A stretch of DNA of 64,000 bases from Sphingobacteriales bacterium (GTDB lineage Bacteria > Bacteroidota > Bacteroidia > Chitinophagales > CAIOSU01). This document shows positions 1-7,869 of this stretch, piece by piece. The translations under genes and the position numbers were made by a program. Location of the stretch: NCBI GenBank assembly GCA_027483645.1, contig JAIXUD010000004.1, positions 62,001-126,000 of the forward strand. The letters are read 5' to 3'. The notes under the pieces are model-generated. The model made no database searches. It saw only the letters and a program-made list of their open reading frames with translations, and was not told the DNA's origin. How positions within the stretch are numbered: the first letter of the stretch is position 1; the number at the start of each line of letters is the position of its first letter.

Positions 1-430
1 TGCGTTGCTCTTCGGGTAGTTCTTCTAGGGCTTCAGCAATGCGGCTCATGATTATGCCACGGGCATATTGCTCATCGGGCATGCCGCTTAAGTCTGGTAT
101 TAGCTCTTCCAAGCCTGGGCCATCACCGTCCTCATCATCGCCACCGGCAAATATGAGATTGCTAAAGGTCTCCGGTTTCTTTTTACGGCTCTTATCTATG
201 ATTTTGTTGCGGGCTACTGTATAAAGCCAAGCGCTGCTGCGGTCAATGCCCTCAATAGTGCGGTATACTTCCACAAACTGCGAGAACACATCTTGCATAA
301 TGTCTTCCGCATCTTCGGCCACGCGCACCCGTTGGCGGATGAATCGCATCAATTGGCCTTTCATGGAATTGAAAATACCGACTATCTCACGGTCCTTATC
401 AGGCATCTGGGTTGTGGTCACGTGTTCCAT
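1..430 (-). CDS. ECF-type RNA polymerase sigma factor (partial, C-terminus off the window)
   Basis: About 143 codons are visible from an ATG at 430, read leftward off the edge. The translation has a sigma-70 region 2: the core-binding AEDAEDIMQDVF segment and the -10 recognition helix with WLYTVARNKIIDKSRKKK. The start of region 4 (ALEELPEEQR) is cut by the window edge. The acidic linker (GGDDEDGDGPGLEELIPDL) between the two is long. Sigma factors of this group redirect RNA polymerase to stress or envelope regulons; the regulon cannot be read here. No anti-sigma gene is visible on the right side, so one could lie to the left. A variant -7 box (TAACTTTA) sits about 44 bp upstream. Family call is firm; subgroup unknown. 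Confidence 0.88.
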   Translation of the reverse strand, partial: MEHVTTTQMPDKDREIVGIFNSMKGQLMRFIRQRVRVAEDAEDIMQDVFSQFVEVYRTIEGIDRSSAWLYTVARNKIIDKSRKKKPETFSNLIFAGGDDEDGDGPGLEELIPDLSGMPDEQYARGIIMSRIAEALEELPEEQR

Positions 431-473
431 TACGGTTATTGACGAGCCGCCTCTGGAAATATTTTATCGGGGG

Positions 474-481
474 TAAAGTTA
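474..481 (-). promoter_or_regulatory. Candidate -7 box (TAACTTTA) for the sigma factor gene
   Basis: Reads TAACTTTA on the minus strand, one base off the Bacteroidota TAnnTTTG -7 consensus, 44 bp upstream of the sigma factor ATG. No clear -33 TTG was found at the usual spacing. Confidence 0.3.
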
Positions 482-566
482 GAAGTAAATAAAGTAATCG
501 TTGGCCGTTAGATAGAACCTTGAATGGCCGGATGGGTACAAACTAAAAACCCGGCAGCATGTTTTC

Positions 567-899
567 TTATACAGAAGTCATGGCCTGCCGGGCAGATATT
601 GTATTGTGCGAATCGCTATAAGTAACTTCACCGTTTTTAATAACGATCAGTTGGGGCGATTGATGTTCAATATTAGTATCCTTAGCTATTGCATTGGATA
701 TATCTCGAAACCGAATAAGGTCGAGGTAGTAAACTGGGAAACCTGGCTCGTTGCCTTGCCAATCTCTCTCCAGCCGGCCTTTGGCCATACTGCTTATGCT
801 GCACCTAGTGCTATGCTTAAATACTGCTACTGGAGTTTGCCAGGATTGCTGCAGCAATTCAGCCCATTGGGCCAACGATGTCAGTTCCTGCCAATGCAT
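567..899 (-). CDS. ytxJ: Bacillithiol-system redox protein YtxJ-like (DUF2847), 110 aa
   Basis: A small thioredoxin-fold protein with the YtxJ monothiol motif KHSTRCSISS (Cys at about residue 33), followed by the typical YYLDLIRFRDISNAIA and SPQLIVIKNGEV segments. YtxJ proteins are thought to take part in bacillithiol-linked thiol exchange, probably as a monothiol bacilliredoxin or glutaredoxin-like factor in the cytoplasm. The ATG at 899 is preferred over an in-frame TTG at 917, because it starts just 4 bp after the stop of the upstream lipoprotein gene, suggesting coupled translation. Length matches the family (about 105-115 aa). Function in this organism is inferred from the family only. 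Confidence 0.82.
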   Translation of the reverse strand: MHWQELTSLAQWAELLQQSWQTPVAVFKHSTRCSISSMAKGRLERDWQGNEPGFPVYYLDLIRFRDISNAIAKDTNIEHQSPQLIVIKNGEVTYSDSHNTISARQAMTSV

Positions 900-903
900 T
901 GGC

Positions 904-1038
904 TTAGCACTGTTCAACTACAACCACATCGGCCTTAGTGATTTGACCTGGGCAACCTTCGCGGTGGCAAGAGGTAAAAGTTAGAGCCAACATTGCTATA
1001 GCAACAATCATGGTAACGGGCTTGCGGAACATTTTCAT
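904..1038 (-). CDS. Tiny Cys-rich lipoprotein, 44 aa
   Basis: An ATG at 1038 opens a 44-codon frame with a charged start (MKMFRKP), a hydrophobic stretch and a lipobox ending LTFTSC, so Cys24 would be lipidated. The mature part is only about 21 residues (CHREGCPGQITKADVVVVEQC) with two further Cys. It lies 4 bp upstream of ytxJ on the same strand. No family was recognised. The signal peptide and tight spacing support a real gene; a thiol-related role is only suggested by the Cys residues and the neighbour. Confidence 0.55.
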   Translation of the reverse strand: MKMFRKPVTMIVAIAMLALTFTSCHREGCPGQITKADVVVVEQC

Positions 1039-1183
1039 GGTGATTTATTTTAGTATCGGTTTAATAACGTAATTTAGTTTCAACTTGTTTTCTGGTACGT
1101 TCAAATGTTGTACCTAATTTTTTTGCTGCCACAAAATTACAACAAAATTTATCTCGTCATAATTAATGCGTAAAGGTTTCTAC

Positions 1184-2557
1184 ATGAATGTCCATTTTAT
1201 TGCGATTGGGGGAAGTATCATGCACAACCTTGCCATAAGTTTACGGCGGAGTGGGCATATTGTTACAGGATCGGACGACGAAATTTTTGAACCGGCTACC
1301 ACGTTGTTAGATAACGAAGGCATACTCCCTGCTAACTTAGGCTGGCACCCAGACCGCGTTACGGCCGATTTGGACGCCGTAATATTAGGCATGCACGCCA
1401 AAAAAGACAATCCGGAATTGCTACGTGCACAACAATTGGGGCTAAAAATCTACTCTTTTCCTGCTTTTGTGGGGCAGCAGATACAAGATAAGACAAGGGT
1501 GGTGATTGGGGGCAGCCATGGCAAGACTACCGTGACCGGAATGATAATGCATGTGCTAAGGGCCTGCAATAAAAATTTCGATTATCTAATAGGCTCGCGC
1601 ATTGAGGGTTTTGACCTTACTGTAAAAATAACCAACGATGCCCCAATAGTGGTTATAGAGGGTGATGAATATCTCTCCTCGGCATTGGAGCGGATACCTA
1701 AGTTTCACTTATATAGGCCGCATATAGCTTTGCTTACCGGTGTTGCGTGGGATCACATTAACGTTTTTCCTACATTCGAGAACTACGTGGCGCAGTTTGC
1801 CATATTTGTGGATACTATTGTAAAAAAAGGCAAACTAATATACAACCTTGAAGACCACATACTTAGGCAGATAGCCTTGTATTCCGATAGCTCCATATTG
1901 AAACTGCCATATTGCACACCAAGCTATGTGGTGCGAGACAATAGAACTTATATACTACAAGATGGCCAAGAGCGACAGTTGGAGGTATTTGGTAAACACA
2001 ATCTGCAAAACCTGGAAGGCGCCCGCAATGTGTGCAGCCAACTAGGCATAAGCGATGACGAGTTTTATGAAGCGATACAAAGCTTCAAAGGCGCATCGAA
2101 GCGATTGGAGAAGGTGGCTGAGAATACAGAAACAGTTATTTATAAAGATTTTGCCCATTCGCCAAGTAAGCTAAAAGCTACTACGGAGGCAGTGAAGGAA
2201 CAGTTCCCTACCCGAAAGCTAGTAGCCGTAATGGAATTACATACCTATAGCAGCCTTAACAAAGATTTCCTATCAGAATATAATGGCAGTATGGCGCACG
2301 CAGATGTGCCTGTAGTATTCTTCAACTCGCATGCGCTGGATATAAAGGGATTGCCACCAATAAGTGCAGAGCAGGTAAAGGCGGAGTTTGGACAGCACAA
2401 CATACAAGTGTTTACCCAAGGAGCAGACTTAAGCGATTTTCTATCGAAGCAAAATTGGCAGCAGGCCAACTTGCTGATGATGAGCAGTGGGAATTTTGAT
2501 GGGCTTGATTTTAAAGCACTCGCGCACAACATACTTATTGAAAATAGACTTTCGTAG
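1184..2557 (+). CDS. mpl: UDP-N-acetylmuramate:L-Ala-gamma-D-Glu-meso-DAP ligase (murein peptide recycling), 457 aa
   Basis: Mur ligase family member. The N-terminal nucleotide fold starts HFIAIGGSIMHNLA, which fits Mpl better than MurC. The ATP-binding GGSHGKTT loop is at about residues 109-116, and the central domain has VVIEGDEY and the LTGVAWDHINVFPT segment. Mpl joins recovered tripeptide to UDP-MurNAc in cytoplasmic cell-wall recycling. The in-frame ATG at 1166 adds six residues; the ATG at 1184 is preferred because the conserved family N-terminus begins there and an AAAGG lies 7 bp upstream. MurC is the main alternative, but the N-terminal motif and length (about 450) favour Mpl. The gene stands alone, followed 59 bp later by a membrane protein gene on the same strand. 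Confidence 0.88.
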   Translation: MNVHFIAIGGSIMHNLAISLRRSGHIVTGSDDEIFEPATTLLDNEGILPANLGWHPDRVTADLDAVILGMHAKKDNPELLRAQQLGLKIYSFPAFVGQQIQDKTRVVIGGSHGKTTVTGMIMHVLRACNKNFDYLIGSRIEGFDLTVKITNDAPIVVIEGDEYLSSALERIPKFHLYRPHIALLTGVAWDHINVFPTFENYVAQFAIFVDTIVKKGKLIYNLEDHILRQIALYSDSSILKLPYCTPSYVVRDNRTYILQDGQERQLEVFGKHNLQNLEGARNVCSQLGISDDEFYEAIQSFKGASKRLEKVAENTETVIYKDFAHSPSKLKATTEAVKEQFPTRKLVAVMELHTYSSLNKDFLSEYNGSMAHADVPVVFFNSHALDIKGLPPISAEQVKAEFGQHNIQVFTQGADLSDFLSKQNWQQANLLMMSSGNFDGLDFKALAHNILIENRLS

Positions 2558-2616
2558 TGCATTGGTCTGTTTTTTGAGAACTTTGCTTGGAATTATTGAC
2601 CACGAAACCAACAAGC

Positions 2617-3642
2617 ATGTCGGCAGCAAAGCTACGCAAAGAAGATATTGGAATATTTCTTATTGACATAATCATGACAGTGATATTGATTGTAAACCTA
2701 TTATGGTTTGCTTTCGATTTTTCGTTTTTGAACAAATCCGTTCGCGAATTTTTCCACCTCAACTTTAGCCAATTCTACAATTGGTACCTCCCAATCCACC
2801 AAGATTTTGGTAAATACGACTTGTGGTTTGTCATGATATTTCTTAGCGAGTTCCTTATACGGTGGGTTATTTCTGTGGTCAAAGGGGTATACCATCGCTG
2901 GTTTTACTATCCACTTATCCACTTTTATGATGTGCTTGGCCTTATACCTGCAGGCGGTTTCCGTTTCTTGAGGGTATTGAGGCTGTTTTCTATTTTATAC
3001 CGCTTGCAGCGCATGGGCATCATTAATATAAAAAAGTGGTACGCATACCAGCAGCTGATGCACGTAAAGGATATAGTGGCAGAAGAGATTTCGGACACGG
3101 TCATTATCAGGTTGCTCAGTGGCATACAGAAAGGGGTGGAGAAAGAAGCCGAACCAGGCACGCAGGGTCATTTGGTATACAATGCAGTATTGCCCCACCG
3201 GCAAGAGATTATCGACTGGATTAGTAACAAGGTGAAAAATACGGCCACCCAAGAGTATATGCCCAAAAGGGATGAAATACAGCGCCAAATAGAGGAAAAA
3301 GTGAGGTTGATACTGGAAGATAGCGGGCCGATACAAACCATTGAAAAAATCCCTTTAATTGGTAAGAGCATAGCCCAAAAGCTAGAAACTAGCGTGAGTG
3401 AAGGTATTTTTGAGGGGATTGATGGCATCATGCAAAAGCTTGCCGACGACCAGAATACCCAAGTAGCGGAAATGGCTGCCAAGGCATTTGATGCACTGAT
3501 TAATAAACAAGAGGGCGACCCAGAGCTGAACCGCATCATAAAGTCGATAGTGGTAAATATGCTGGAGGAGCTAAAAAAACAAACCGCAGTTAAAGAATGG
3601 CAGCAAAAAAACAGAAGGCCACAACAAGTTATAAATGCCTAA
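2617..3642 (+). CDS. Conserved membrane protein with a voltage-sensor-like N-terminus, 341 aa
   Basis: The first ~130 residues hold four hydrophobic segments: IGIFLIDIIMTVILIVNLLW, LWFVMIFLSEFLIRWVISVV, a YDVLGLIPAG segment, then RFLRVLRLFSILYRLQR. The last has arginines spaced like an S4 voltage-sensor helix. No pore-loop selectivity filter follows. Instead there is a ~200-residue soluble, helix-rich tail with repeated short segments (for example IEKIPLIGKSIAQKLE). It resembles ion-transporter-like proteins that Bacteroidota carry without known function. ATG at 2617 is chosen over an upstream TTG at 2587. The 3' end overlaps the convergent lipB by 14 bp. Membrane location is well supported; ion conduction is not shown. 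Confidence 0.7.
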   Translation: MSAAKLRKEDIGIFLIDIIMTVILIVNLLWFAFDFSFLNKSVREFFHLNFSQFYNWYLPIHQDFGKYDLWFVMIFLSEFLIRWVISVVKGVYHRWFYYPLIHFYDVLGLIPAGGFRFLRVLRLFSILYRLQRMGIINIKKWYAYQQLMHVKDIVAEEISDTVIIRLLSGIQKGVEKEAEPGTQGHLVYNAVLPHRQEIIDWISNKVKNTATQEYMPKRDEIQRQIEEKVRLILEDSGPIQTIEKIPLIGKSIAQKLETSVSEGIFEGIDGIMQKLADDQNTQVAEMAAKAFDALINKQEGDPELNRIIKSIVVNMLEELKKQTAVKEWQQKNRRPQQVINA

Positions 3643-4366
3643 AAGATAGGCTCTCGGTACGCAACTGGGCATTAAATATGATTGCAAAGTATTTCTGAAA
3701 GCGCTCCATTACAAGGCTCATATCTACTTCATAGCCAATTTCTTGCTTCATGCTAGTTACCTGCTTATCGTCAATACCGCAGGGGATAATCCAATCGAAG
3801 TAATCTAAATCATTATTTACATTTAGCGCAAAGCCATGCATGGTAACCCACCTACTGGCGCGGATACCCATAGCGCATATTTTACGGGCTCTAAGGGGAT
3901 TATCGGGCTCAATCCATACGCCTGTAGCGCCGGTTAGTCGGCCGGCTTCGATACCAAAATCATTCAAGGTGAGTATAATGGCCTCTTCTAAAAAGCGGAG
4001 ATACTTATGTATGTCGGTAAAAAACTCCTCTAAATCAAGAATGGGGTAGCCCACTAATTGACCTGGCCCATGGTGGGTAATGTCTCCTCCTCGGTTTATC
4101 TTATAGAAGTTTACCCCGCGCTGGCCCAGCTCATCTTCCTTCACCAGCAGGTTATCCATACTACCGCTTTTGCCAAGGGTAAAAACCGCTGGGTGCTCGC
4201 AAAGTAATAAATAATGCTCTTGGGTTTCGGGAGACTCTGCAGTGCGGTTGTTCAGTTTACGGGCAATGCAGGCATCCATTAGCTGCTGCTGGTAATCCCA
4301 AGCCTGCTGGTAATCTACCAAACCAAGGTGTCGTAAAATAACTTGCGGTTTCTGCTTGTAGGTCAA
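3629..4366 (-). CDS. lipB: Lipoyl(octanoyl) transferase LipB, 245 aa
   Basis: Transfers octanoyl groups from acyl carrier protein to lipoyl domains of E2 and GcvH, the first step of protein lipoylation in the cytoplasm. The LipB signature RGGDITHHGPGQLVGYPI is clear, as are RKICAMGIRASRWVTMHGFA (with the catalytic Lys) and IIPCGI (with the catalytic Cys). Length is usual for the family. Translation appears to start at a TTG (4366) that overlaps the stop of the upstream isomerase gene as TTGA, so the two are probably translationally coupled. No lipA is visible nearby. Confidence 0.93.
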   Translation of the reverse strand: MTYKQKPQVILRHLGLVDYQQAWDYQQQLMDACIARKLNNRTAESPETQEHYLLLCEHPAVFTLGKSGSMDNLLVKEDELGQRGVNFYKINRGGDITHHGPGQLVGYPILDLEEFFTDIHKYLRFLEEAIILTLNDFGIEAGRLTGATGVWIEPDNPLRARKICAMGIRASRWVTMHGFALNVNNDLDYFDWIIPCGIDDKQVTSMKQEIGYEVDMSLVMERFQKYFAIIFNAQLRTESLSFRHL

Positions 4367-5352
4367 ATTTTGGTAAGCTCGTTTTTTAGAAAGTCTATTA
4401 CCTTCACTTCAACAGCATCCACACCGTTAAGTTCCGCAAGGTAAACGCTTACCCAATCACCAAGGTGTATTAAGTAGAAGGCACGCTCGGTTTGGCTTTC
4501 GCCTTTAGCATATATTTCCAGCACATGCTCGGCATAGCCAGCAATGATGCCTTTATTAATCTCTATGCGCAGTTGGTTGCGGTCATAATCTTCACGACTG
4601 CGTAAAAAGATGGGTGCCCACTTACCAATATCGTTTCTCCAGCCAACTAGCTCATTGTGGTTCATTTCTGGCACTACGTGATGCCAGCAAAGCATTTTAG
4701 AGTTCTCGTTAAGCTGTTGGCGGAAACGCACTGCTACCGATTCCATTTCGGTTACCGTGTACAATACCGGTATGCGGCCTTGTAGCTGGGCAGCAATAGC
4801 CTTCGCCAAAGTACGTATATGGTCTTGCTCGCGCTCAAGCAAAGCGATGGTGGCTTCTAGCTCATCTTCAAACTTACCACCAATCAAGCCCAACTGTTTC
4901 AGTACAAACATCTGCTGTACCGAAGAGTAGCCAAGGCAAGCTCGTGGTGGATTGCCACCGGGTATAATTACATGGTCGATGTTGTACTGTTTGCAAAGTT
5001 CCAACAACTTACCACCCGAAGTAATGCAAATAATGTGGGCATTGGCTTTCAGCGCATCGCTAAATGCAGCCAAAGTCTCCTCGGTATTGCCCGAATAAGA
5101 AGAGCAGATAACCAATGTATTTTCGCTCACATAGGTAGGTAGGCCATACTCCTTATTTACCGAAAAGGGTACACGCAACTCCTTGCCAACCAGCTCAGCC
5201 ACTAAGTTGCCGCCAATGCCAGAGCCACCAAGGCCAGAAACCACAATGTTCCGAATTTCGGCCACAGCGGGCCTCAAGCTTATACCTCTACCAATCTCAA
5301 TTGCCTCTTTCAGTTGATCGGCAAACCCTGCCACCAATTTATCCATCGTCAT
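4363..5352 (-). CDS. Bifunctional phosphoglucose/phosphomannose isomerase (SIS family), 329 aa
   Basis: Two SIS domains: the first contains VSGLGGSGIGGNLVAELV and ICSSYSGNTEETLAAF, typical of sugar-phosphate binding. The C-terminal half has the PGI/PMI family hallmark PEMNHNELVGW, whose Glu and His are expected catalytic residues. The enzyme interconverts fructose-6-P with glucose-6-P and mannose-6-P. Length (about 330) matches the archaeal/Bacteroidota bifunctional type rather than the 550-residue PGI. Starts at ATG 5352, with a second ATG two codons later. It overlaps lipB by 4 bp. Confidence 0.87.
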   Translation of the reverse strand: MTMDKLVAGFADQLKEAIEIGRGISLRPAVAEIRNIVVSGLGGSGIGGNLVAELVGKELRVPFSVNKEYGLPTYVSENTLVICSSYSGNTEETLAAFSDALKANAHIICITSGGKLLELCKQYNIDHVIIPGGNPPRACLGYSSVQQMFVLKQLGLIGGKFEDELEATIALLEREQDHIRTLAKAIAAQLQGRIPVLYTVTEMESVAVRFRQQLNENSKMLCWHHVVPEMNHNELVGWRNDIGKWAPIFLRSREDYDRNQLRIEINKGIIAGYAEHVLEIYAKGESQTERAFYLIHLGDWVSVYLAELNGVDAVEVKVIDFLKNELTKI

Positions 5353-5479
5353 AATCCGCTTACTTTTAATAGCAAGTATTCAATAAAACCCCGCTAAACT
5401 AACAGAATTTTGTGAGCAAAGCATACGCTCTGCCTATAATTATCGTTAAGGTTAATGTACAATTACCAAAAATCGGCGT

Positions 5480-6241
5480 ATGAAAATGGTTATTGCTTTA
5501 ATTGTAGTTGTTGTTACCGCAAGTTTTATCAACGCCCAAAAGGTGGTGCACGTATACGTTGCTCTGTGCGATAATGTGCATCAAGGCATCGTGCCAGTGC
5601 CCAAAGCCATCGGCAATGGCGATGATCCGCGCAACAATTTATATTGGGGTTGTGGTTATGGCATCAAAACTTATTTTAAGAAACATGCCAACTGGACGTT
5701 GATAGAAACCAGGCCTGTAGATAAGGACTCCATCATCTTGGAGCGCTGCATCTTTAAGCACAAAACCCGCGATGTATATATTGTGGCTGATGCCTACCGA
5801 GGAAGGGAAATAAAGCGAGCTATTAATGACATGGTTTACGCTGGTGCGGGCTATAAGCGCGATACCGTAATGGTTGGGGCACAGTGCCTTAACGTGGGCT
5901 CTGGCGCCAGCCTATTGGCATACATCGGCCACGATGGGCTTATGGAATTTGACTTGGACGAGGTGCCTAAAAGCAAGGATAACGTTGAGCGCGAAGCAAT
6001 CATATTAGCCTGCATCAGCAAGGAGTATTTTAATAAATACGTAAAAGCCGCCAAGATGTACCCTCTCGTTTGGACCACGGGCCTAATGGCGCCCGAAGCC
6101 TATACCCTTGGCTATGCGCTGGATGCGTGGGTAAAAGGCGAAAGCCGCGAAACCATCCGCAACGAAGCGGCACTGGGCTACCATACCTATCAGAAATGCG
6201 GCATCAATGGCGCTAAGCGGTTGTTGGTGGGTGGATTTTAG
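5480..6241 (+). CDS. Secreted conserved protein of unknown function, 253 aa
   Basis: Begins with a signal peptide (MKMVIALIVVVVTASFINAQ, probable cleavage after Ala). The mature part opens with VVHVYVALCDNVHQGIVPVP and NNLYWGCGYGIKTYFKK, which read like a conserved family, but I cannot name a domain. Five Cys and a CXXXG-rich centre are present. Likely periplasmic or surface. Single gene: divergent from the isomerase operon to the left, convergent with the NUDIX gene to the right. A 7-bp-period repeat array starts immediately after the stop. Confidence 0.7.
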   Translation: MKMVIALIVVVVTASFINAQKVVHVYVALCDNVHQGIVPVPKAIGNGDDPRNNLYWGCGYGIKTYFKKHANWTLIETRPVDKDSIILERCIFKHKTRDVYIVADAYRGREIKRAINDMVYAGAGYKRDTVMVGAQCLNVGSGASLLAYIGHDGLMEFDLDEVPKSKDNVEREAIILACISKEYFNKYVKAAKMYPLVWTTGLMAPEAYTLGYALDAWVKGESRETIRNEAALGYHTYQKCGINGAKRLLVGGF

Positions 6242-6276
6242 TTTGGACAATAGACCATGGACGAAGGACCATGGCT
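6242..6276. repeat. Degenerate heptad array (unit nnTGGAC)
   Basis: Five consecutive 7-bp units: tttggac, aatagac, catggac, gaaggac, catggct. The array fills the junction between two convergent genes and begins just after a stop codon. It belongs to the class of period-7 arrays found at many junctions in this window. Confidence 0.75.
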
Positions 6277-6292
6277 GCTTCTATTAATAAAA

Positions 6293-7171
6293 TTACCACT
6301 CCCATATACCCGGCTCCACAATCTCCGCAAGGTTGGTATCTGGGTCATGGAAGTAGAAGGAGCGCCCACCACGTGGCCATTCCACATCTTGTAGTATGGT
6401 GATGCCTGAATCCACAATCTTTTTTCGCCAAGCATCGTAATCTTCCTTACGACATTCAAAGGCAAAGTGCTGCTGCCCGTAGCCAAAATGGGGTGGGAGG
6501 GAGGTGTCATTTTTGGTAGCCTCGGCAATAAAGCCCAGCAGCACCGACGTCCCCGCACGGAAGAAGATATGCCTACCTTCCACTTCGTTAAGGCATTCCA
6601 AACCTAACTTGCCCTCATAGAAAGCGCGGGTGCGCTTGAGGTCGGTTATATAGATGCAGGTTTCTTTTACTTTGGTGAAAGTAAGCTGGTTATGTACTTC
6701 GACTCCGCTCAGTATGACATTAGTTAAGGGTTGCGAGCTGCGGGTTGTGTTTTGCTTTATTGCTAATTCAATAATCTCTTTATGATCGAAAGCTAGCTCT
6801 GGCAAAGCATCTATCGCAAACCACTGCGCATCTCCAGCATCATCACCTGCGGTTATTTTGGCTTGTTCCAAATCTACATGCGCTAAGTATGCTACCGAAA
6901 CCATTCTACCCCTTGGGTCGCGGCCCGGCCTGCCAAAGGTGCCTAGTTGTTCTACCTTGCCAACCTTTAAGCCCGTTTCTTCTTGCAGCTCGCGCTTGGC
7001 TGCTGTTTCAAGGTCTTCATCTTTTTCTACAAAACCGCCTGGCAGGGCCCATTTACCTTTGAAAGGATCGTTTTTACGTTGGATGAGCAGTAGGGATGTT
7101 TTGCCATCTCGGCCCTGGCCAAATACTACCGCATCAACGGTTAGAAATATTTCGCTGGTGTATTTTGTCAT
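6293..7171 (-). CDS. NUDIX hydrolase fused to a glyoxalase/VOC domain, 292 aa
   Basis: Residues ~1-140 are a NUDIX domain with WALPGGFVEKDEDLETAAKR followed by ELQEETG, the full Gx5Ex7REUxEExGU box. Residues ~165-292 are a vicinal-oxygen-chelate (glyoxalase/bleomycin-resistance) domain: CIYITDLKRTRAFYEGKLGL ... FYFHDPDTNLAEIVEPG. The linker between them, around NVILSGVEVHN, is encoded by a dispersed repeat (6694-6726) that also occurs at 17683. The gene therefore looks like two neighbours joined in frame by that repeat. ATG 7171 is preferred to a TTG at 7192. Substrates are unknown. A sequencing error creating the fusion is possible but not needed, since the frame is open throughout. Confidence 0.82.
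   Translation of the reverse strand: MTKYTSEIFLTVDAVVFGQGRDGKTSLLLIQRKNDPFKGKWALPGGFVEKDEDLETAAKRELQEETGLKVGKVEQLGTFGRPGRDPRGRMVSVAYLAHVDLEQAKITAGDDAGDAQWFAIDALPELAFDHKEIIELAIKQNTTRSSQPLTNVILSGVEVHNQLTFTKVKETCIYITDLKRTRAFYEGKLGLECLNEVEGRHIFFRAGTSVLLGFIAEATKNDTSLPPHFGYGQQHFAFECRKEDYDAWRKKIVDSGITILQDVEWPRGGRSFYFHDPDTNLAEIVEPGIWEW
6694..6726. repeat. Dispersed TGTCAT-type repeat inside a coding region
   Basis: The core GTACTTCGACTCCGCTCAGT and the following ATGACATT match, in reverse complement, the junction repeat at 17683-17710 (2 mismatches in 28). It lies within the NUDIX-VOC gene and encodes the interdomain linker. It shares the TGTCAT end with the other repeats at 30841, 30917, 34397 and 41552. 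Confidence 0.8.
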
Positions 7172-7210
7172 AGCTAATTTATTCACTTGCAAAATAGCTA
7201 ACTTGGCATT

Positions 7211-7372
7211 ATGAAAGGCTTTTGGACAATATTTATTACTGTATTTCTGGCCCTATCCTTCGTCTCCTGCGCACCTCAGCAAGAGGCCAAGAAGGTAAAC
7301 CGCGCCGTCTACCTCTGGAGCAATACCTATCAAACAAGCCACGCAGAACGCCAAATATTGGAGCATTTATAA
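7211..7372 (+). pseudogene. Truncated lipoprotein gene, 53 aa remaining
   Basis: ATG at 7211 gives a lipoprotein signal (MKGFWTIFITVFLALSFVSC, Cys20) and then a short mature part ending YLWSNTYQTSHAERQILEHL before a TAA. The mature start resembles, from memory, the N-terminus of larger Bacteroidota lipoproteins of the form VYxWxTxFxxxxxExxxL that continue for 200 or more residues. The continuation is absent here, so this is probably a 5' remnant; a real short lipoprotein cannot be excluded. It follows the divergent NUDIX gene. Confidence 0.45.
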
Positions 7373-7446
7373 ACTTTAACAGGTTTTAACGGTGTAGGTA
7401 CAATTTTTGCCCCTACATCCACGTCATTTGTACTAATTTCGCCCCT

Positions 7447-7740
7447 ATGCAAGTTCAATACATCAACCTATTCAACCAGGCCAAGCAGTACCGTACTGCC
7501 AACCCTATCGTATCTGGTATAGTGCTGCTGCTTATTTTGGTATTGATACCAGTAGTTATTGCCGTAGCCATCGTTGGCTTTTTTGTGTTGATTATTTACG
7601 CCAAAGTAAAAACTTTCGTACGCTCCTTGATGCGTAATGATGGTGGCCAACCGCGCATAAAAGTAACCCGCAACAGCAAACCCGCTGAGCCCGAATATGC
7701 CCAGTATGAGATTATTGAGGAAACGACCGTGCAAAAATAG
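7447..7740 (+). CDS. Small membrane protein, 97 aa
   Basis: A short N-terminal helix is followed by a long hydrophobic stretch (about residues 21-52, IVSGIVLLLILVLIPVVIAV and onward), enough for one long or two short membrane helices. A basic and then acidic tail ends EYEIIEETTVQK-like. Small proteins of this layout (similar to DUF4834) are common in Bacteroidota, but the assignment is uncertain. Function unknown. Codon use resembles its neighbours. Confidence 0.6.
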   Translation: MQVQYINLFNQAKQYRTANPIVSGIVLLLILVLIPVVIAVAIVGFFVLIIYAKVKTFVRSLMRNDGGQPRIKVTRNSKPAEPEYAQYEIIEETTVQK

Positions 7741-7798
7741 TACGCGACATTTCATAATATTTCACCTCAGTTTTACTTCTTTTTTTCGGCAGTTATCT

Positions 7799-7806
7799 TA
7801 TGTTTG
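7799..7806 (+). promoter_or_regulatory. Candidate -7 box (TATGTTTG) for corA
   Basis: Exact match to the TAnnTTTG Bacteroidota -7 motif, about 63 bp upstream of the corA ATG. The -33 element is not clear. Confidence 0.4.
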
Positions 7807-7869
7807 ATTAACTATAGGCAACCGGGTGTTGTCCTAAGCTTTTTGATACCAAGAAAGCTCGCCTAAACC

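Noticed and set aside
606-984. Two plus-strand ORFs opposite ytxJ
   Set aside because: Antisense to a recognised family protein and its upstream lipoprotein; no motifs.
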